DNA of 63,481 nt from Ardenticatenaceae bacterium (lineage in GTDB: Bacteria > Chloroflexota > Anaerolineae > Promineifilales > Promineifilaceae), in contig JACKBT010000027.1 in NCBI GenBank assembly GCA_020634415.1, forward strand, positions 1 to 63,481, given 5' to 3'. The notes below the pieces were generated by a model. That model was given only the letters and a program-made list of their open reading frames with translations, searched no databases and was not told the DNA's origin. Of the stretch, positions 26,572 through 35,478 are shown piece after piece. Position 1 is the first letter of the stretch, and each line of letters begins with the position of its first letter. Both the position numbers and the translations under genes were made by a program.

Positions 26572-27720
26572 ATGATGAAAGTATGGCATTTGGGCAGTTT
26601 GGTGTTGGTTTTTACTTTGTTATGGGCCTGCCGCCAGCCACCGGCCCCAGCGGTGGTGGTGGCAACAGCGGTGGTGAGAGGGGAAACGGCCGTTCCGCCC
26701 ACCACTACCACTACCCCTACCCTTACCCCTGCCCCGCCCACCGCCACCCCCGCACCAGATACGCCCACTGCTGCTGCCACTTTGCCGCCGCCCAGCCCCA
26801 CTCCCATCCCGCCGACCGCCACCGCCACCGCTACCATCACCCCCGACCCCTATGCCCCCCTGACCATAGCCGCTTTGGCGGCACGAGAATATGGCGGCGG
26901 TTTGTTAGATATTGTGGATACGCTTGAGCCGCTCGATGAAGCCGAAACCTTCACCCGTTACCTGATTACCTATCCCAGTGATGGCCTGACCATTCACGGT
27001 TATATGGCTGTGCCTAAAGAAGGGGGGAAGTTCCCCGTAGCCATTGTGCTGCACGGTTATATTGATCCCGCTGATTATGAGACCATTGCCTATACCCGCC
27101 GCTATGTGGATTCACTGGCTGAGGCTGGCTACTTTGTCATTCACCCCAATTTCCGCAACTACCCGCCCTCGGATTCGGGCGATAATCCTTACCGCATTGG
27201 TTATGCCATTGATGTGCTGAATCTGATTGCTATTATCCGGGAGCAGAGCCAGGACCCGTTTGGTTATTTACGGCGGGCGGATGCGGACGACATAAATTTG
27301 TGGGGACACAGTATGGGAGGCGGGGTGGCTTTGCGGGTGATTACGGTGAATAATGAGGATTATTTGCAAACGGCCGTTCTCTATGCCAGCATGAGTGGGG
27401 ATGAAGCCCTAAACTACGAGCGCATTCGGGAGTGGACAGGCGGGGCCAACGGCCCTTTCGAGATGGCCGCCTCCCCCGAAATGCTGCAAGCCATCTCGCC
27501 CATCTACCACCTGGATCGCATCCATGCGGCCATCAGCATCCACCACAGCGAGGCCGATGAGACCGTGCCTATTGCCTGGTCCAACGACCTGTGCGCACAA
27601 CTGCAAACCTTGCAAAAGCCCGTGGAATGCTTCACGTATTACGCCATTCCCCACACCTTTCGCGGCTCTGGCGATGCGCTGTTTATGGAGCGGGTGATTC
27701 GTTTTTTTAACCAACCATAA
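26572..27720 (+). CDS. Lipoprotein alpha/beta hydrolase (dienelactone hydrolase/S9 peptidase-like)
   Basis: The protein has 382 aa. A signal peptide ends in a lipobox (LLWAC), so it is probably anchored to the outer face of the membrane. A low-complexity Thr/Pro/Ala spacer of about 75 residues follows, which would hold the catalytic domain away from the surface. The hydrolase domain (from about 125) has FPVAIVLHGY (oxyanion region), the nucleophile serine in GHSMGGG near 245, an acid in SEADETVP near 325 and a histidine in YAIPHTFRG near 362. Substrate is not visible: an esterase or peptidase acting on extracellular material is likely. It is divergent from the metzincin gene and may share its regulatory region. 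Confidence 0.85.
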   Translation: MMKVWHLGSLVLVFTLLWACRQPPAPAVVVATAVVRGETAVPPTTTTTPTLTPAPPTATPAPDTPTAAATLPPPSPTPIPPTATATATITPDPYAPLTIAALAAREYGGGLLDIVDTLEPLDEAETFTRYLITYPSDGLTIHGYMAVPKEGGKFPVAIVLHGYIDPADYETIAYTRRYVDSLAEAGYFVIHPNFRNYPPSDSGDNPYRIGYAIDVLNLIAIIREQSQDPFGYLRRADADDINLWGHSMGGGVALRVITVNNEDYLQTAVLYASMSGDEALNYERIREWTGGANGPFEMAASPEMLQAISPIYHLDRIHAAISIHHSEADETVPIAWSNDLCAQLQTLQKPVECFTYYAIPHTFRGSGDALFMERVIRFFNQP

Positions 27721-27726
27721 TCACGG

Positions 27727-28872
27727 TTATATGGTTAATTGGCGGTTGCGGGCCACAATCGGCCAATGGTCAACGACTTCGCCTTTTTCATCAATGACTG
27801 TGGCTGCCTGGTGCAGGGCAACGGTGGGGCAGATGTGCCAGGGGAGGCCGTAGAGGATGTCGCCCACAGCAAAATCGGCCGTTTCCGGCAGTTCAATCAC
27901 CAGATGTTCTTCAGATTGGGAGATAAATGCGGCCTCGGGGGCATTGAGGAAGCGCACCCGTTTGTCTAGGGGGTTTTCACCAGCCACAGCCTTATGGCCT
28001 AAATCCAGGCACAGGCGATTAGGCCCAGGTTTGCTGATGATGCGGGTGAGCAAAACGGCCGCTGGTGCAAAGGGCAGTTCCGGGCAAATGGCGCTATAGC
28101 CTGCATCCCACAAAACATATGTGCCTGGGCTTAAATCTACATCTGCATTGTGGGCGTGGACGGGAAATGTGGGTGAGCCGCCAGCAACGATGTTGGGCAC
28201 GTGAATACAGTCAGCTTCCAAACGGCCGATCATTTCCTGGACGGGTGTAAAAGCGGCGTTGGCTTGGGCGGTGCGTTCTTCGATGGCATAACCGGCAAAG
28301 TGGCCGTCGTAGACGTGCAGGCCGGCAAAGGTGAGTTGGGGCGTATCGCTGATGAGTTTAACCAGGTTTTCGGCCGCAGGGCCGGGGGGGATGCCAGTAC
28401 GGCCGTTGCCATTGTCAATATCCAGCCAGATGTTGAGGGAGAGTGCGCTGTGTGTGGGGGTAACGGCCGTTGCCGCTACCACCGCCGCTAACTCTCGCAG
28501 CGTCTTTTCATTATCCACCAGACAGCCAAACTGTGTGCCAGGAAAAGCCTTGACCAAATTAAGCAGCCGCTGCTGCGTCGGCCCAACCGGTTGATAGGCC
28601 AGCAGCACATCCGGCACACCGCAGCTTGCCACCATCTCCGCCTCGGCAATCGTGGCGCATTTCAGCTTGGTAATGCCCAGCTTTTGGTGCATGGCTACCA
28701 CTTGCGGCATTTTGTGTGTCTTCACATGGGGGCGCAAACGGGCCGTACTGCCAGCAATGGCTATGAGATTCTGAATATTGGCCTCAATTCGCTGTGGGTA
28801 GATCAGCAGTGCCGGGGAAAAGATGGTTTCAGGATGTCGCGGTTCGTACCAGTTGTCTGTTTCACTCATCAT
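27727..28872 (-). CDS. D-threonine aldolase/D-serine dehydratase-like PLP enzyme
   Basis: The protein has 381 aa, with AAGGAATC upstream of the double ATG. It is a fold-type III PLP protein: the PLP lysine lies in RPHVKTHK near residues 47-54, GLHVYDGHFAGY near 195 and VAGGSPTFP near 235 bind phosphate and substrate, and the C-terminal domain ends with PWHICPTVAL, whose H-x-C matches the metal ligands of D-threonine aldolase and eukaryotic-type D-serine dehydratase. It should cleave or dehydrate a D-beta-hydroxy amino acid. The gene converges with the hydrolase gene, six bases separating the stops, and is divergent from the phosphoribosyltransferase gene. Confidence 0.88.
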   Translation of the reverse strand: MMSETDNWYEPRHPETIFSPALLIYPQRIEANIQNLIAIAGSTARLRPHVKTHKMPQVVAMHQKLGITKLKCATIAEAEMVASCGVPDVLLAYQPVGPTQQRLLNLVKAFPGTQFGCLVDNEKTLRELAAVVAATAVTPTHSALSLNIWLDIDNGNGRTGIPPGPAAENLVKLISDTPQLTFAGLHVYDGHFAGYAIEERTAQANAAFTPVQEMIGRLEADCIHVPNIVAGGSPTFPVHAHNADVDLSPGTYVLWDAGYSAICPELPFAPAAVLLTRIISKPGPNRLCLDLGHKAVAGENPLDKRVRFLNAPEAAFISQSEEHLVIELPETADFAVGDILYGLPWHICPTVALHQAATVIDEKGEVVDHWPIVARNRQLTI

Positions 28873-28952
28873 GATGATTCCTTGAGAAGATTTAGGCGCG
28901 TTTATATCTGATTTTGGGAAATGGTAAACTTAACCCAGCAAAGGAGATATGC

Positions 28953-29357
28953 ATGTCGGTGAAAGTAACATTATCATTTGAGGAAATCAGCCAGCGTTTA
29001 TGGCAATTGTCTTTACCAGAGATAGATTGGGTTGTGGGCGTGGCTACTGGCGGCATTGTTCCCGCCGCCTTGGTGGCCCACCAACTGCGTAAACCGCTGG
29101 CACTTCTGCACATCAATTTTCGGGCGCAAGATAATTCACCCCGTTACGAGCAGCCCCAATTGCTGGCCGCTTTGCCCGAATTAGGGCCAGGTCAACGCAT
29201 CTTGTTGGTGGATGATGTGTCGGTTTCGGGTAAGACGTTGGATTTAGCCAAAGCGCAGTTGGGTGAATACGCCGTCACCACATTGGTGATGAAGGGGCAT
29301 GGCGATTTTGTGCTGTTTCCAGAGGTGGCGGCTTGTGTAAATTGGCCCTGGAAGTGA
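28953..29357 (+). CDS. Phosphoribosyltransferase-domain protein
   Basis: The protein has 134 aa from the ATG at 28953, which follows AAGGAG (28941-28946) at a good distance. The PRPP loop ILLVDDVSVSGKTL is near residues 88-101 and GVATGGIVPAALVAHQL near 32-48 is the other conserved loop of type I PRTases. Short single-domain members include xanthine/hypoxanthine-type salvage enzymes and the ComF-like group; the acceptor base is not deducible. Confidence 0.85.
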   Translation: MSVKVTLSFEEISQRLWQLSLPEIDWVVGVATGGIVPAALVAHQLRKPLALLHINFRAQDNSPRYEQPQLLAALPELGPGQRILLVDDVSVSGKTLDLAKAQLGEYAVTTLVMKGHGDFVLFPEVAACVNWPWK

Positions 29358-29524
29358 AGGCTAGGGACTGGCGACTGGTAAGTGCTTGAATATTGACGCA
29401 AAGGCGCAAAGGCGCAAAGATTTGAGAAGAAAAGCTTAAATCCTTTGCGTTTCTTGCATTCTTCGCGTTCTTTGCGTCAAATTCATCTGTTTTTGAACGA
29501 CTGAATCTCCAGTCTCTAGTCTCC
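29358..29524. repeat. Family B hairpin element interrupted by a GCAAAGGC palindrome
   Basis: The outer arms (CTAGGGACTGGCGACTGG near 29361 and CCAGTCTCTAGTCTCC near 29509) are family B. Between them at 29393-29480 lies a second palindrome: TTGACGCAAAGGCGCAAAGG facing CGCGTTCTTTGCGTCAA. The nesting suggests one element inserted into another. Nothing else is seen in this intergenic gap. Confidence 0.7.
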
Positions 29525-29529
29525 TATTT

Positions 29530-30303
29530 TTATTCGGGGGTGACGTAAGCGGCCGTTATGCCCCCATCCACCACAAATGTTGAACCTGTTGTAAAGGATG
29601 ATTCGTCGCTGGCGAGGAACAGCACAGCCCTGGCGATTTCATGTGCTTCGCCAAAACGCCCCATGGGAATATGAACCAACCGCCGCTGCCGTTTCTCTTC
29701 CGTGTTCAGGTATTTCATGAGCAGTTCGGTGCGAAGCGGGCCGGGGCAGAGAGCGTTCACCCGAATGTTTTCGCGGGCATGGATGGTTGCCAATTCGCGG
29801 GTCATGGAGAGGACAGCGCCTTTGCTGGCGGTGTAGGCCAGTTGGGGCGTGGCTGCGCCCAGCAGGGCCACGAAGGAGGCGACATTGATGATGGAACCAC
29901 CGCCCGCCCGCCGCAAAGCCGGAATGCCATATTTGCAGCCGAGAAACACGCCTTTTACGTTGATTTGAAAGGTTAAATCCCACACTTCTTCGCTGGTGTT
30001 GAGGGCATCGTCATCTTGGGCATGGGAGATGCCAGCGTTGTTGAAGAGGATGTTAAGTTGGCCGTAGGTGGATTCGGCCGTTTGCACCATTTTTTCGCAG
30101 TCGGCGGCCTGGGCGACATCGGCGTGAACGTAAACGGCCGTTCCGCCATCCTCCACAACCATCTGCACCGTCTCCTTGCCCGCCGTGTCATTAATATCTA
30201 CCGCTACCACTTTCGCGCCCTCACGCGCAAACAAAAGGGCCGTCTCCCGACCAATGCCGGAGCCTGCACCTGTAATCAAAGCCACTTTATCTGCTAATCG
30301 CAT
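29530..30303 (-). CDS. Short-chain dehydrogenase/reductase (SDR)
   Basis: The protein has 257 aa from the ATG at 30303, preceded by AAGGAGA; the open frame to 30657 adds 118 residues with no SDR similarity and is rejected. It has the NAD(P)-binding TGAGSGIG near 12-19, an Asp after the second strand (VVAVDIND) that favours NAD(H), NNAGISHAQ near 86, catalytic Ser in INVASFVALLG near 140 and Tyr/Lys in YTASKGAV near 155-162. The C-terminal SSFTTGSTFVVDGG is typical of classical FabG-like SDRs. The substrate is not predictable. Confidence 0.9.
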   Translation of the reverse strand: MRLADKVALITGAGSGIGRETALLFAREGAKVVAVDINDTAGKETVQMVVEDGGTAVYVHADVAQAADCEKMVQTAESTYGQLNILFNNAGISHAQDDDALNTSEEVWDLTFQINVKGVFLGCKYGIPALRRAGGGSIINVASFVALLGAATPQLAYTASKGAVLSMTRELATIHARENIRVNALCPGPLRTELLMKYLNTEEKRQRRLVHIPMGRFGEAHEIARAVLFLASDESSFTTGSTFVVDGGITAAYVTPE

Positions 30304-30342
30304 ACCAACTCTCCTTCTTTCTTTGGGGTAATTTAGTTGGAT

Positions 30343-30348
30343 ATTATA
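30343..30348 (-). promoter_or_regulatory. Probable -10 box of the SDR gene
   Basis: TATAAT on the minus strand lies 39 bases before the SDR start codon. No convincing -35 hexamer is visible, which would fit activator-dependent transcription. Confidence 0.4.
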
Positions 30349-30403
30349 TGCGCCTATGTCTCTAGAGAGCGAAACAGTCGTCTTTTTTGTCATGTATACG
30401 GCC

Positions 30404-30424
30404 GTACATATGAAGCATATGTAC
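30404..30424. promoter_or_regulatory. Perfect 9+3+9 dyad, candidate operator upstream of the SDR gene
   Basis: GTACATATG and CATATGTAC are separated by AAG, giving a perfect 21-base dyad about 55 bases upstream of the SDR -10. A further ATACGGCCGTA overlaps its left flank. This size and symmetry suit a TetR- or GntR-type dimer; the regulator is not identified. Confidence 0.5.
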
Positions 30425-30467
30425 AACACGAGCTTTTTTTTCGTAATAAAAATGCCCCGCTTTGTGA

Positions 30468-30650
30468 TTCGGCCCGCGCTCAACGGCACGGCACAACTAT
30501 CTGCCCGAATACAAAGAGATGAATAAGCGGCTGCTGCGTTTGGGAACACGAGGTGTTTTGCCAACGGCCGTTCTCCAACGACCCAAACAAGGTTTAGCCA
30601 GCCCTCACGCTGCCTGGTGGCGCAGCCCCCAATGGCTGATCCTGTGTTAA
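30468..30650 (+). pseudogene. Asparagine synthase-like C-terminal fragment
   Basis: The frame between an in-frame TGA at 30465 and the TAA at 30648 reads ...YLPEYKEMNKRLLRLG, then RGVLPTAVLQRPKQGLASPH and AAWWRSP. The order R-G-x-LP-xAVL-x-RPKQG-x-x-x-P-x-x-x-W matches the C-terminal end of asparagine-synthase-type amidotransferases. The rest of such a gene is missing, so it looks like a remnant. Otherwise the 560-base gap from 30304 to 30868 holds only the SDR control region. Confidence 0.45.
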
Positions 30651-30868
30651 GCTCCAACCTCTCCGCCTGTCATGTTGTTAACGATATAGACTCCGTTTAC
30701 TCTGCTTCCGACCACTTCCCTTTGTGCGCCAAATTCAGTATGAAAGTGGTTCCTACCATGGAGCAAAGGGAAAAAATTTGGCATTCTGGTGGCTTTGCGT
30801 GATCATTCGTAGGAATTATCAATTGAATTCGGGTCTTTCGGAGTTGAAGGGATGATCGGTATTTTTCG

Positions 30869-32431
30869 ATGCACATGTTGACGGTGGTGATTGGTGAAGA
30901 GACAAGACAGGCGGAAGTGGCGAACGGCCGTATCCTCGGCGAAATCCTGGCCGAACTAGAGCTGCCCGTCGAGCAGCCCTGTGCTGGACGTGGCACCTGC
31001 GGCAAGTGTAAGGTTTTGCACGAACAGGGGCTGGCCGAACCCGATGAAATTGAACACAAACACCTCACCCCTGGCGAGTTGGCGGTGGGCAATCGGCTGG
31101 CCTGCCGGGCGCGTATTGCCCATGATGCCCAAATCGTCCTGGCTCCAGTGGCCGTCTACTCCGACAAAAACTTCAAGGCCAGCAACCGCTATCAGCGGCA
31201 GCGGCATGTGCCGCTGGGTCTGGCGATTGATTTGGGTTCGACAACGGCCGCTGCCTTTTTGACCATGCTAGATAATGGCGAGGTGTGTGCGGGGGGGGCC
31301 AGCCTGAACCAGCAAACCGTTTATGGCGCGGATGTCATCTCGCGGCTGTCGGCTGCGGTGAACAATGAGGCCGATGCCCTGCGTTTGCACCGGCTGGCCG
31401 TTTCTTCCATCAATCAGGCGATTGATTCACTGAAACTATCGGCGCGAATTCAAGAGCGTATTGAAAAAATCGTCATCGTTTGCAATCCAGCCATGCACCA
31501 TTTACTCAGCCAACTCCCCGTGGCATCGTTGGCAGTGATGCCCTTCCAGCCGTATCAACTGGGGGCTATAGCGGGTGGAGCAGCTTTGCTGGATGGGATT
31601 GTGGCTGACAGGGTGCAGGTGGCTTTGCCGCCGTTGATTGGCGGTTTTGTGGGGTCGGATGCGTTGGCTTGCCTGGCTTATTTTGAGTTTGATAGGGCAA
31701 CCGGGCCGATGGTGGCGATTGATTTGGGGACGAATGGCGAGATTATGGTGACGAACGGCCGTCGCATTTTGGTGGCTTCAACGGCCGCGGGGCCAGCATT
31801 TGAGGGGGTAAGCATCGCTTGCGGTTCGCGGGCGGTGGCCGGGGCCGTGACACGAATTTCGCTTCATGGCGATGAGTTGGTTTTGCAGACAATTGACGCT
31901 GAGCCGCCGGTTGGTTTAACGGGTTCGGGGCTGTTGAGCGCGATACAGGTTTTGCGGCAGATTGGGGCGGTGGAGGATAACGGCCGTATCAACCCCCATT
32001 CTCCTTATGCCCAACCAAACCCCAACGGGCAGCCAGGGCGGCGGGTTCCGCTTTCGCCAGCAGGCAACATCTATCTCTCCCAATTCGACATTCGTGAACT
32101 GCAAAAGGCAAAAGGAGCTATTCGTGCCGCCATTGACATCTTGATGGCGCAGTTGGATTTGCAGCCAGCGCAGTTGCAGCGGGTGATTCTGACTGGCTCT
32201 TTTGGCGGGCAGGTAGATATTGAAGCGGCCTTGGCCCTGGGGATGATTCCACCTGTGCCGCAGGAAATAGTAGAAAATATTCCCAATGGGGCGGGGCTGG
32301 GTGCGGCGGCCTTTCTCACCGACGAAGGGTTTGCGCGTGGGGTGCGTTTGGCGCAGCAGGCAGAGCAAATTGATCTGGATGCCAACATGGAGTTTATGGA
32401 TCGCTTTGTGGCGGGCATGGCGTTGGGGTGA
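30869..32431 (+). CDS. RACo-like ASKHA protein (reductive activator of corrinoid proteins) with 2Fe-2S domain
   Basis: The protein has 520 aa. The N-terminal ferredoxin-like domain has Cys38, Cys44, Cys47 (CAGRGTCGKC) and Cys79, the usual 2Fe-2S ligands. The rest is a DUF4445/ASKHA ATPase-like domain: GLAIDLGSTTAAAFL near 117, GGFVGSDALAC near 254, MVAIDLGTNGEIMVTNGRR near 274, STAAGPAFEGVSIACGSRA near 296-314 and LTGSFGGQVD near 438. Known members reactivate oxidised Co(II) corrinoid proteins using ATP and an electron. No corrinoid protein or methyltransferase gene is in the window, so the partner is unknown. An ATG at 30875 is an alternative start. Confidence 0.88.
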   Translation: MHMLTVVIGEETRQAEVANGRILGEILAELELPVEQPCAGRGTCGKCKVLHEQGLAEPDEIEHKHLTPGELAVGNRLACRARIAHDAQIVLAPVAVYSDKNFKASNRYQRQRHVPLGLAIDLGSTTAAAFLTMLDNGEVCAGGASLNQQTVYGADVISRLSAAVNNEADALRLHRLAVSSINQAIDSLKLSARIQERIEKIVIVCNPAMHHLLSQLPVASLAVMPFQPYQLGAIAGGAALLDGIVADRVQVALPPLIGGFVGSDALACLAYFEFDRATGPMVAIDLGTNGEIMVTNGRRILVASTAAGPAFEGVSIACGSRAVAGAVTRISLHGDELVLQTIDAEPPVGLTGSGLLSAIQVLRQIGAVEDNGRINPHSPYAQPNPNGQPGRRVPLSPAGNIYLSQFDIRELQKAKGAIRAAIDILMAQLDLQPAQLQRVILTGSFGGQVDIEAALALGMIPPVPQEIVENIPNGAGLGAAAFLTDEGFARGVRLAQQAEQIDLDANMEFMDRFVAGMALG

Positions 32432-32552
32432 GGTTTTACTTATGATTCAAGTGGACTTCCTTGCGCTGGCAGCGGAATCAGAATGCGTGGTGCTCACAAG
32501 CAGCCACACCATAGAGTTTGGCAACTGCACCTAATCCAGGAGAAATATCAGT

Positions 32553-32558
32553 TATAAT
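32553..32558 (+). promoter_or_regulatory. -10 box giving a leaderless start for the LuxR-type gene
   Basis: TATAAT at 32553-32558 is followed by six bases and the ATG at 32565, placing the expected transcription start on the A of the start codon. No -35 hexamer is visible. Confidence 0.55.
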
Positions 32559-32564
32559 GTTCGT

Positions 32565-35276
32565 ATGTCTAATGACTTGTTACAGACCAAACTGTATGTG
32601 CCTCGCTTACGGCCGTTTCTCGTCCCCCGCCCTCACCTTACCCAAAAGCTCAGTTACAGTCTGGAACAAGGCAGTAAGCTGACACTCATTTCGGCCCCGG
32701 CTGGCTTTGGCAAAACAACGTTAATTACAGAATGGATTGCTGGCGGTAAACGGCCGTTCACCTGGCTGTCTCTCGATGAAAGGGACAGCGACCTTACCCG
32801 CTTTCTCACTTACTTTGTGGCCGCATTACAGAAAATATCCCCAACTTTTGGCAAGCAACTGCTGGGTGTCTTAGAATCGGCCCAGCTTCCACCCATCGAA
32901 TCTATCCTGACAGCCCTGCTTAATGAAATCACCGCCTTACCAGAAGCATTTATCCTTGTCTTGGACGACTATCATGCCGTAGATGAAGCCCAGATTGATG
33001 GGACACTTGCCTTTTTGTTGGAACATCTGCCGCCACAGATGCACCTGGTCATCACCACCCGTGAAGACCCCAATTTGCCCCTGGCCCGATGGCGTGTCCG
33101 CAGCCAGTTGACCGAGCTAAGAGCCAATGATTTGCGTTTTAGTGTGGCAGAAACGGCCGTCTTCCTCAAACAGGTGATGGGCCTAAATCTCACCGAAGAT
33201 AATATCGCCAGGTTGGAAGCCCGTACCGAAGGCTGGATTGCTGGCCTCCAACTTGCCGCCCTCTCGATGCAGGGGCGCGATGATATTTCTGGGTTCTTAC
33301 AGGCGTTCACCGGCGATAATCGTTACATCGTGGACTATCTGGTTGAAGAGGTTCTACAGCGCCAGCCGGAACCAACTCGCCACTTCTTATTACAAACGGC
33401 CATTCTCGAACGATTGAATGGGCCATTGTGTACGGCCGTTACCGGTCAGCCAGAAAGCAAGGCACGATTAGAGTCACTGGAACGAGGCAACTTCTTTCTC
33501 ATTCCGCTGGATGATAAGCGCCAATGGTATCGTTATCATCACCTTTTTGCCGAAGTTCTCAATGTACACCTGATGGCAGAGCAGCCGCAACAGGTTGCGA
33601 CACTGCATAGGCGTGCCAGCGAGTGGTACGAAAACAATGGTTCGCTGGCCGATGCCATTCGCCATGCCCTGACCGGCACTGATTTCGAGCGAGCAGCGAG
33701 CTTGATCGAACGCTCAGTGCCAGAAATGGGCCAGACGAGGCAGGAAAGCACCCTTCTCGGCTGGTTCCAGGCACTCCCCGAAAAACTGCTCCAGGACAGG
33801 CCCGTACTCAGTGTCCACTATGCTGGGGCGTTACTACAGAATGGTCATCTTGACGGTGTTGAGTCCTTACTGCGGAATGCCCAACGTTGGTTGGATAACC
33901 CGACGGATATTCGGAAGCAGCCAATTTATGGCGATGAAGAGGGCTTCCAACGCCTCCCTGGTTCCGTGGCCATGTATCAAGCCGGAATCGCCTTAATGCA
34001 GGGCGATGTGGTGAACACCATAAGATACGCTCAGCAGGTACTTGAAATCGCGCCTGAGGATGATAACTTTCTGTACGGGGCAGCCTCGTCGCTCCTGGGG
34101 CTTGCTTTCTGGACCAGCGCTGATCTCGAAAAGGCATATCAGATGTTTGCTGATGGCATGGCTTATTTACAGCGGGCCGGGTTCATCTCAGATGTAGTCG
34201 GCGGCTCCGTTACCCTGGCTGATATACGAATTGCGCAAGGGCGTCTGCGCGAGGCAATGAGCATCTACAAGCATGGTTTGCAGCTTGCCACAAAACAGGG
34301 TCGGCCTGCCCTGCGCGGCGCGGCAGATATGCACGTGGGTATGAGTGAGATCTACCGCGATCAAAACGATTTGAGTGCCGCCAGACAGCACCTCCTGAAA
34401 AGCCAGGAACTGGGTGAACTCAACGGACTGCCGAAAAACCCCTTTCGCTGGCGCGTCGCCCTGGCTCGAATACGAGAAGCCGAGGGAGACCTGGAGGGTG
34501 CGTTTGACCTGCTCGAAGAGGCCGCACCCCTGTATGTTAGCGATTTTTCCCCCAATTTCCGTCCTATCCAGGCGTTGAAAACACGTGTACGGATAGCACA
34601 GGGAAGATTGGATGAAGCTCTCAGTTGGGCGCGTCAGCAGGGAGTGTCAGTCGAGGATGACCTGAGCTATCTGCGCGAGTTTGAGCACATCACACTGGCT
34701 CGGCTGCTTTTGGCTCAAAGAGGGAACGGCCGTAACCAAAACACCCTCCATAAAGCAACAGCCTTATTGGATCGCCTGCTCAAATTTGCCGAGGAGGGTG
34801 GTCGAATAGGCGTTGTCATCGAAATCCTCATACTCCTGGCACTTGCCCATCAGTTGCAAACCGACACCCCCACTGCACTTGGCCTCCTGGAACGCGCCCT
34901 AAAACTGGCTGAGCCAGAAGGCTATGTACGCACCTTTCTGGACGAAGGCCCACCCATGATGGAACTACTTCACGAAGCTGCTATACATGGGATTATGCCA
35001 GGTTATACCCAAAAGCTGCTGGAAGCATTTACAAAGGAGCATTTCAGCAGCGAAAGCAATCCGGCCGCTCCGCAACCCCTCATCGAGCCGCTCAGCCAGC
35101 GCGAGCTGGATATTCTGCGCCTGTTCCCAACGGAACTGTCCGGGCCAGAGATCGCTGATGAGCTTGTAATCGCCTTAAGCACGGTTCGCACACACACCAA
35201 GGGCATCTACAGCAAACTCAACGTCAACAGCCGCCGAGCGGCCGTTAAACGTGCCATCGAATTAGGATTGATCTAA
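32565..35276 (+). CDS. MalT-type ATP-dependent LuxR-family transcriptional activator
   Basis: The protein has 903 aa, very close to MalT (901). An N-terminal STAND ATPase has Walker A APAGFGKTT near 44-52 and Walker B-like FILVLDDYHAV near 130-140. A winged-helix and TPR-like helical array fills about 350-800. The C-terminal LuxR HTH is SQRELDILRLFPTELSGPEI followed by LSTVRTHTKGIYSKLNVNSR near 843-895. It should be a ligand- and ATP-dependent activator. It lies 202 bases upstream of a run of membrane proteins and a dehydrogenase on the same strand, which are candidate targets. Its first 2.2 kb carries the ACGGCCGT motif five times; the DNA after it carries none. Confidence 0.92.
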   Translation: MSNDLLQTKLYVPRLRPFLVPRPHLTQKLSYSLEQGSKLTLISAPAGFGKTTLITEWIAGGKRPFTWLSLDERDSDLTRFLTYFVAALQKISPTFGKQLLGVLESAQLPPIESILTALLNEITALPEAFILVLDDYHAVDEAQIDGTLAFLLEHLPPQMHLVITTREDPNLPLARWRVRSQLTELRANDLRFSVAETAVFLKQVMGLNLTEDNIARLEARTEGWIAGLQLAALSMQGRDDISGFLQAFTGDNRYIVDYLVEEVLQRQPEPTRHFLLQTAILERLNGPLCTAVTGQPESKARLESLERGNFFLIPLDDKRQWYRYHHLFAEVLNVHLMAEQPQQVATLHRRASEWYENNGSLADAIRHALTGTDFERAASLIERSVPEMGQTRQESTLLGWFQALPEKLLQDRPVLSVHYAGALLQNGHLDGVESLLRNAQRWLDNPTDIRKQPIYGDEEGFQRLPGSVAMYQAGIALMQGDVVNTIRYAQQVLEIAPEDDNFLYGAASSLLGLAFWTSADLEKAYQMFADGMAYLQRAGFISDVVGGSVTLADIRIAQGRLREAMSIYKHGLQLATKQGRPALRGAADMHVGMSEIYRDQNDLSAARQHLLKSQELGELNGLPKNPFRWRVALARIREAEGDLEGAFDLLEEAAPLYVSDFSPNFRPIQALKTRVRIAQGRLDEALSWARQQGVSVEDDLSYLREFEHITLARLLLAQRGNGRNQNTLHKATALLDRLLKFAEEGGRIGVVIEILILLALAHQLQTDTPTALGLLERALKLAEPEGYVRTFLDEGPPMMELLHEAAIHGIMPGYTQKLLEAFTKEHFSSESNPAAPQPLIEPLSQRELDILRLFPTELSGPEIADELVIALSTVRTHTKGIYSKLNVNSRRAAVKRAIELGLI

Positions 35277-35365
35277 CGCAAAAAATTATTGGTCGTAGCC
35301 AACATCTTACTCTGTTGTTGATGCGCGATAAGAAATCGCGGCTGCACGCCAATCTCCCCACGTAA

Positions 35366-35383
35366 TTCCCCACATGTGGGGAA
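35366..35383. promoter_or_regulatory. Perfect 18-bp palindrome with an overlapping alternative hairpin
   Basis: TTCCCCACATGTGGGGAA is a perfect palindrome. Its right half (GTGGGGAAG) can instead pair imperfectly with CTTCCCAC just downstream (35388-35396), so two mutually exclusive hairpins are possible in the leader of the gene at 35479. It could also be a protein operator. Confidence 0.45.
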
Positions 35384-35478
35384 GACCTCTTCCCACATTC
35401 ATTTGTATATTTCCTTTCAGTTGAAAACAAACAGGCAGCAATGCCAATGAATTTTTCCCCAAAAAAGGAGACTTGCAG

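Noticed and set aside
30304..30657. 118-residue N-terminal extension of the SDR protein
   Set aside because: The SDR fold begins at 30303 with AGGAGA upstream; the extension covers the promoter, the dyad and the antisense of a gene remnant.
32442..32531. Thirty-codon frame between the RACo-like and LuxR-type genes
   Set aside because: It is short, has no ribosome-binding site and no recognisable sequence; it probably lies in the LuxR promoter region.
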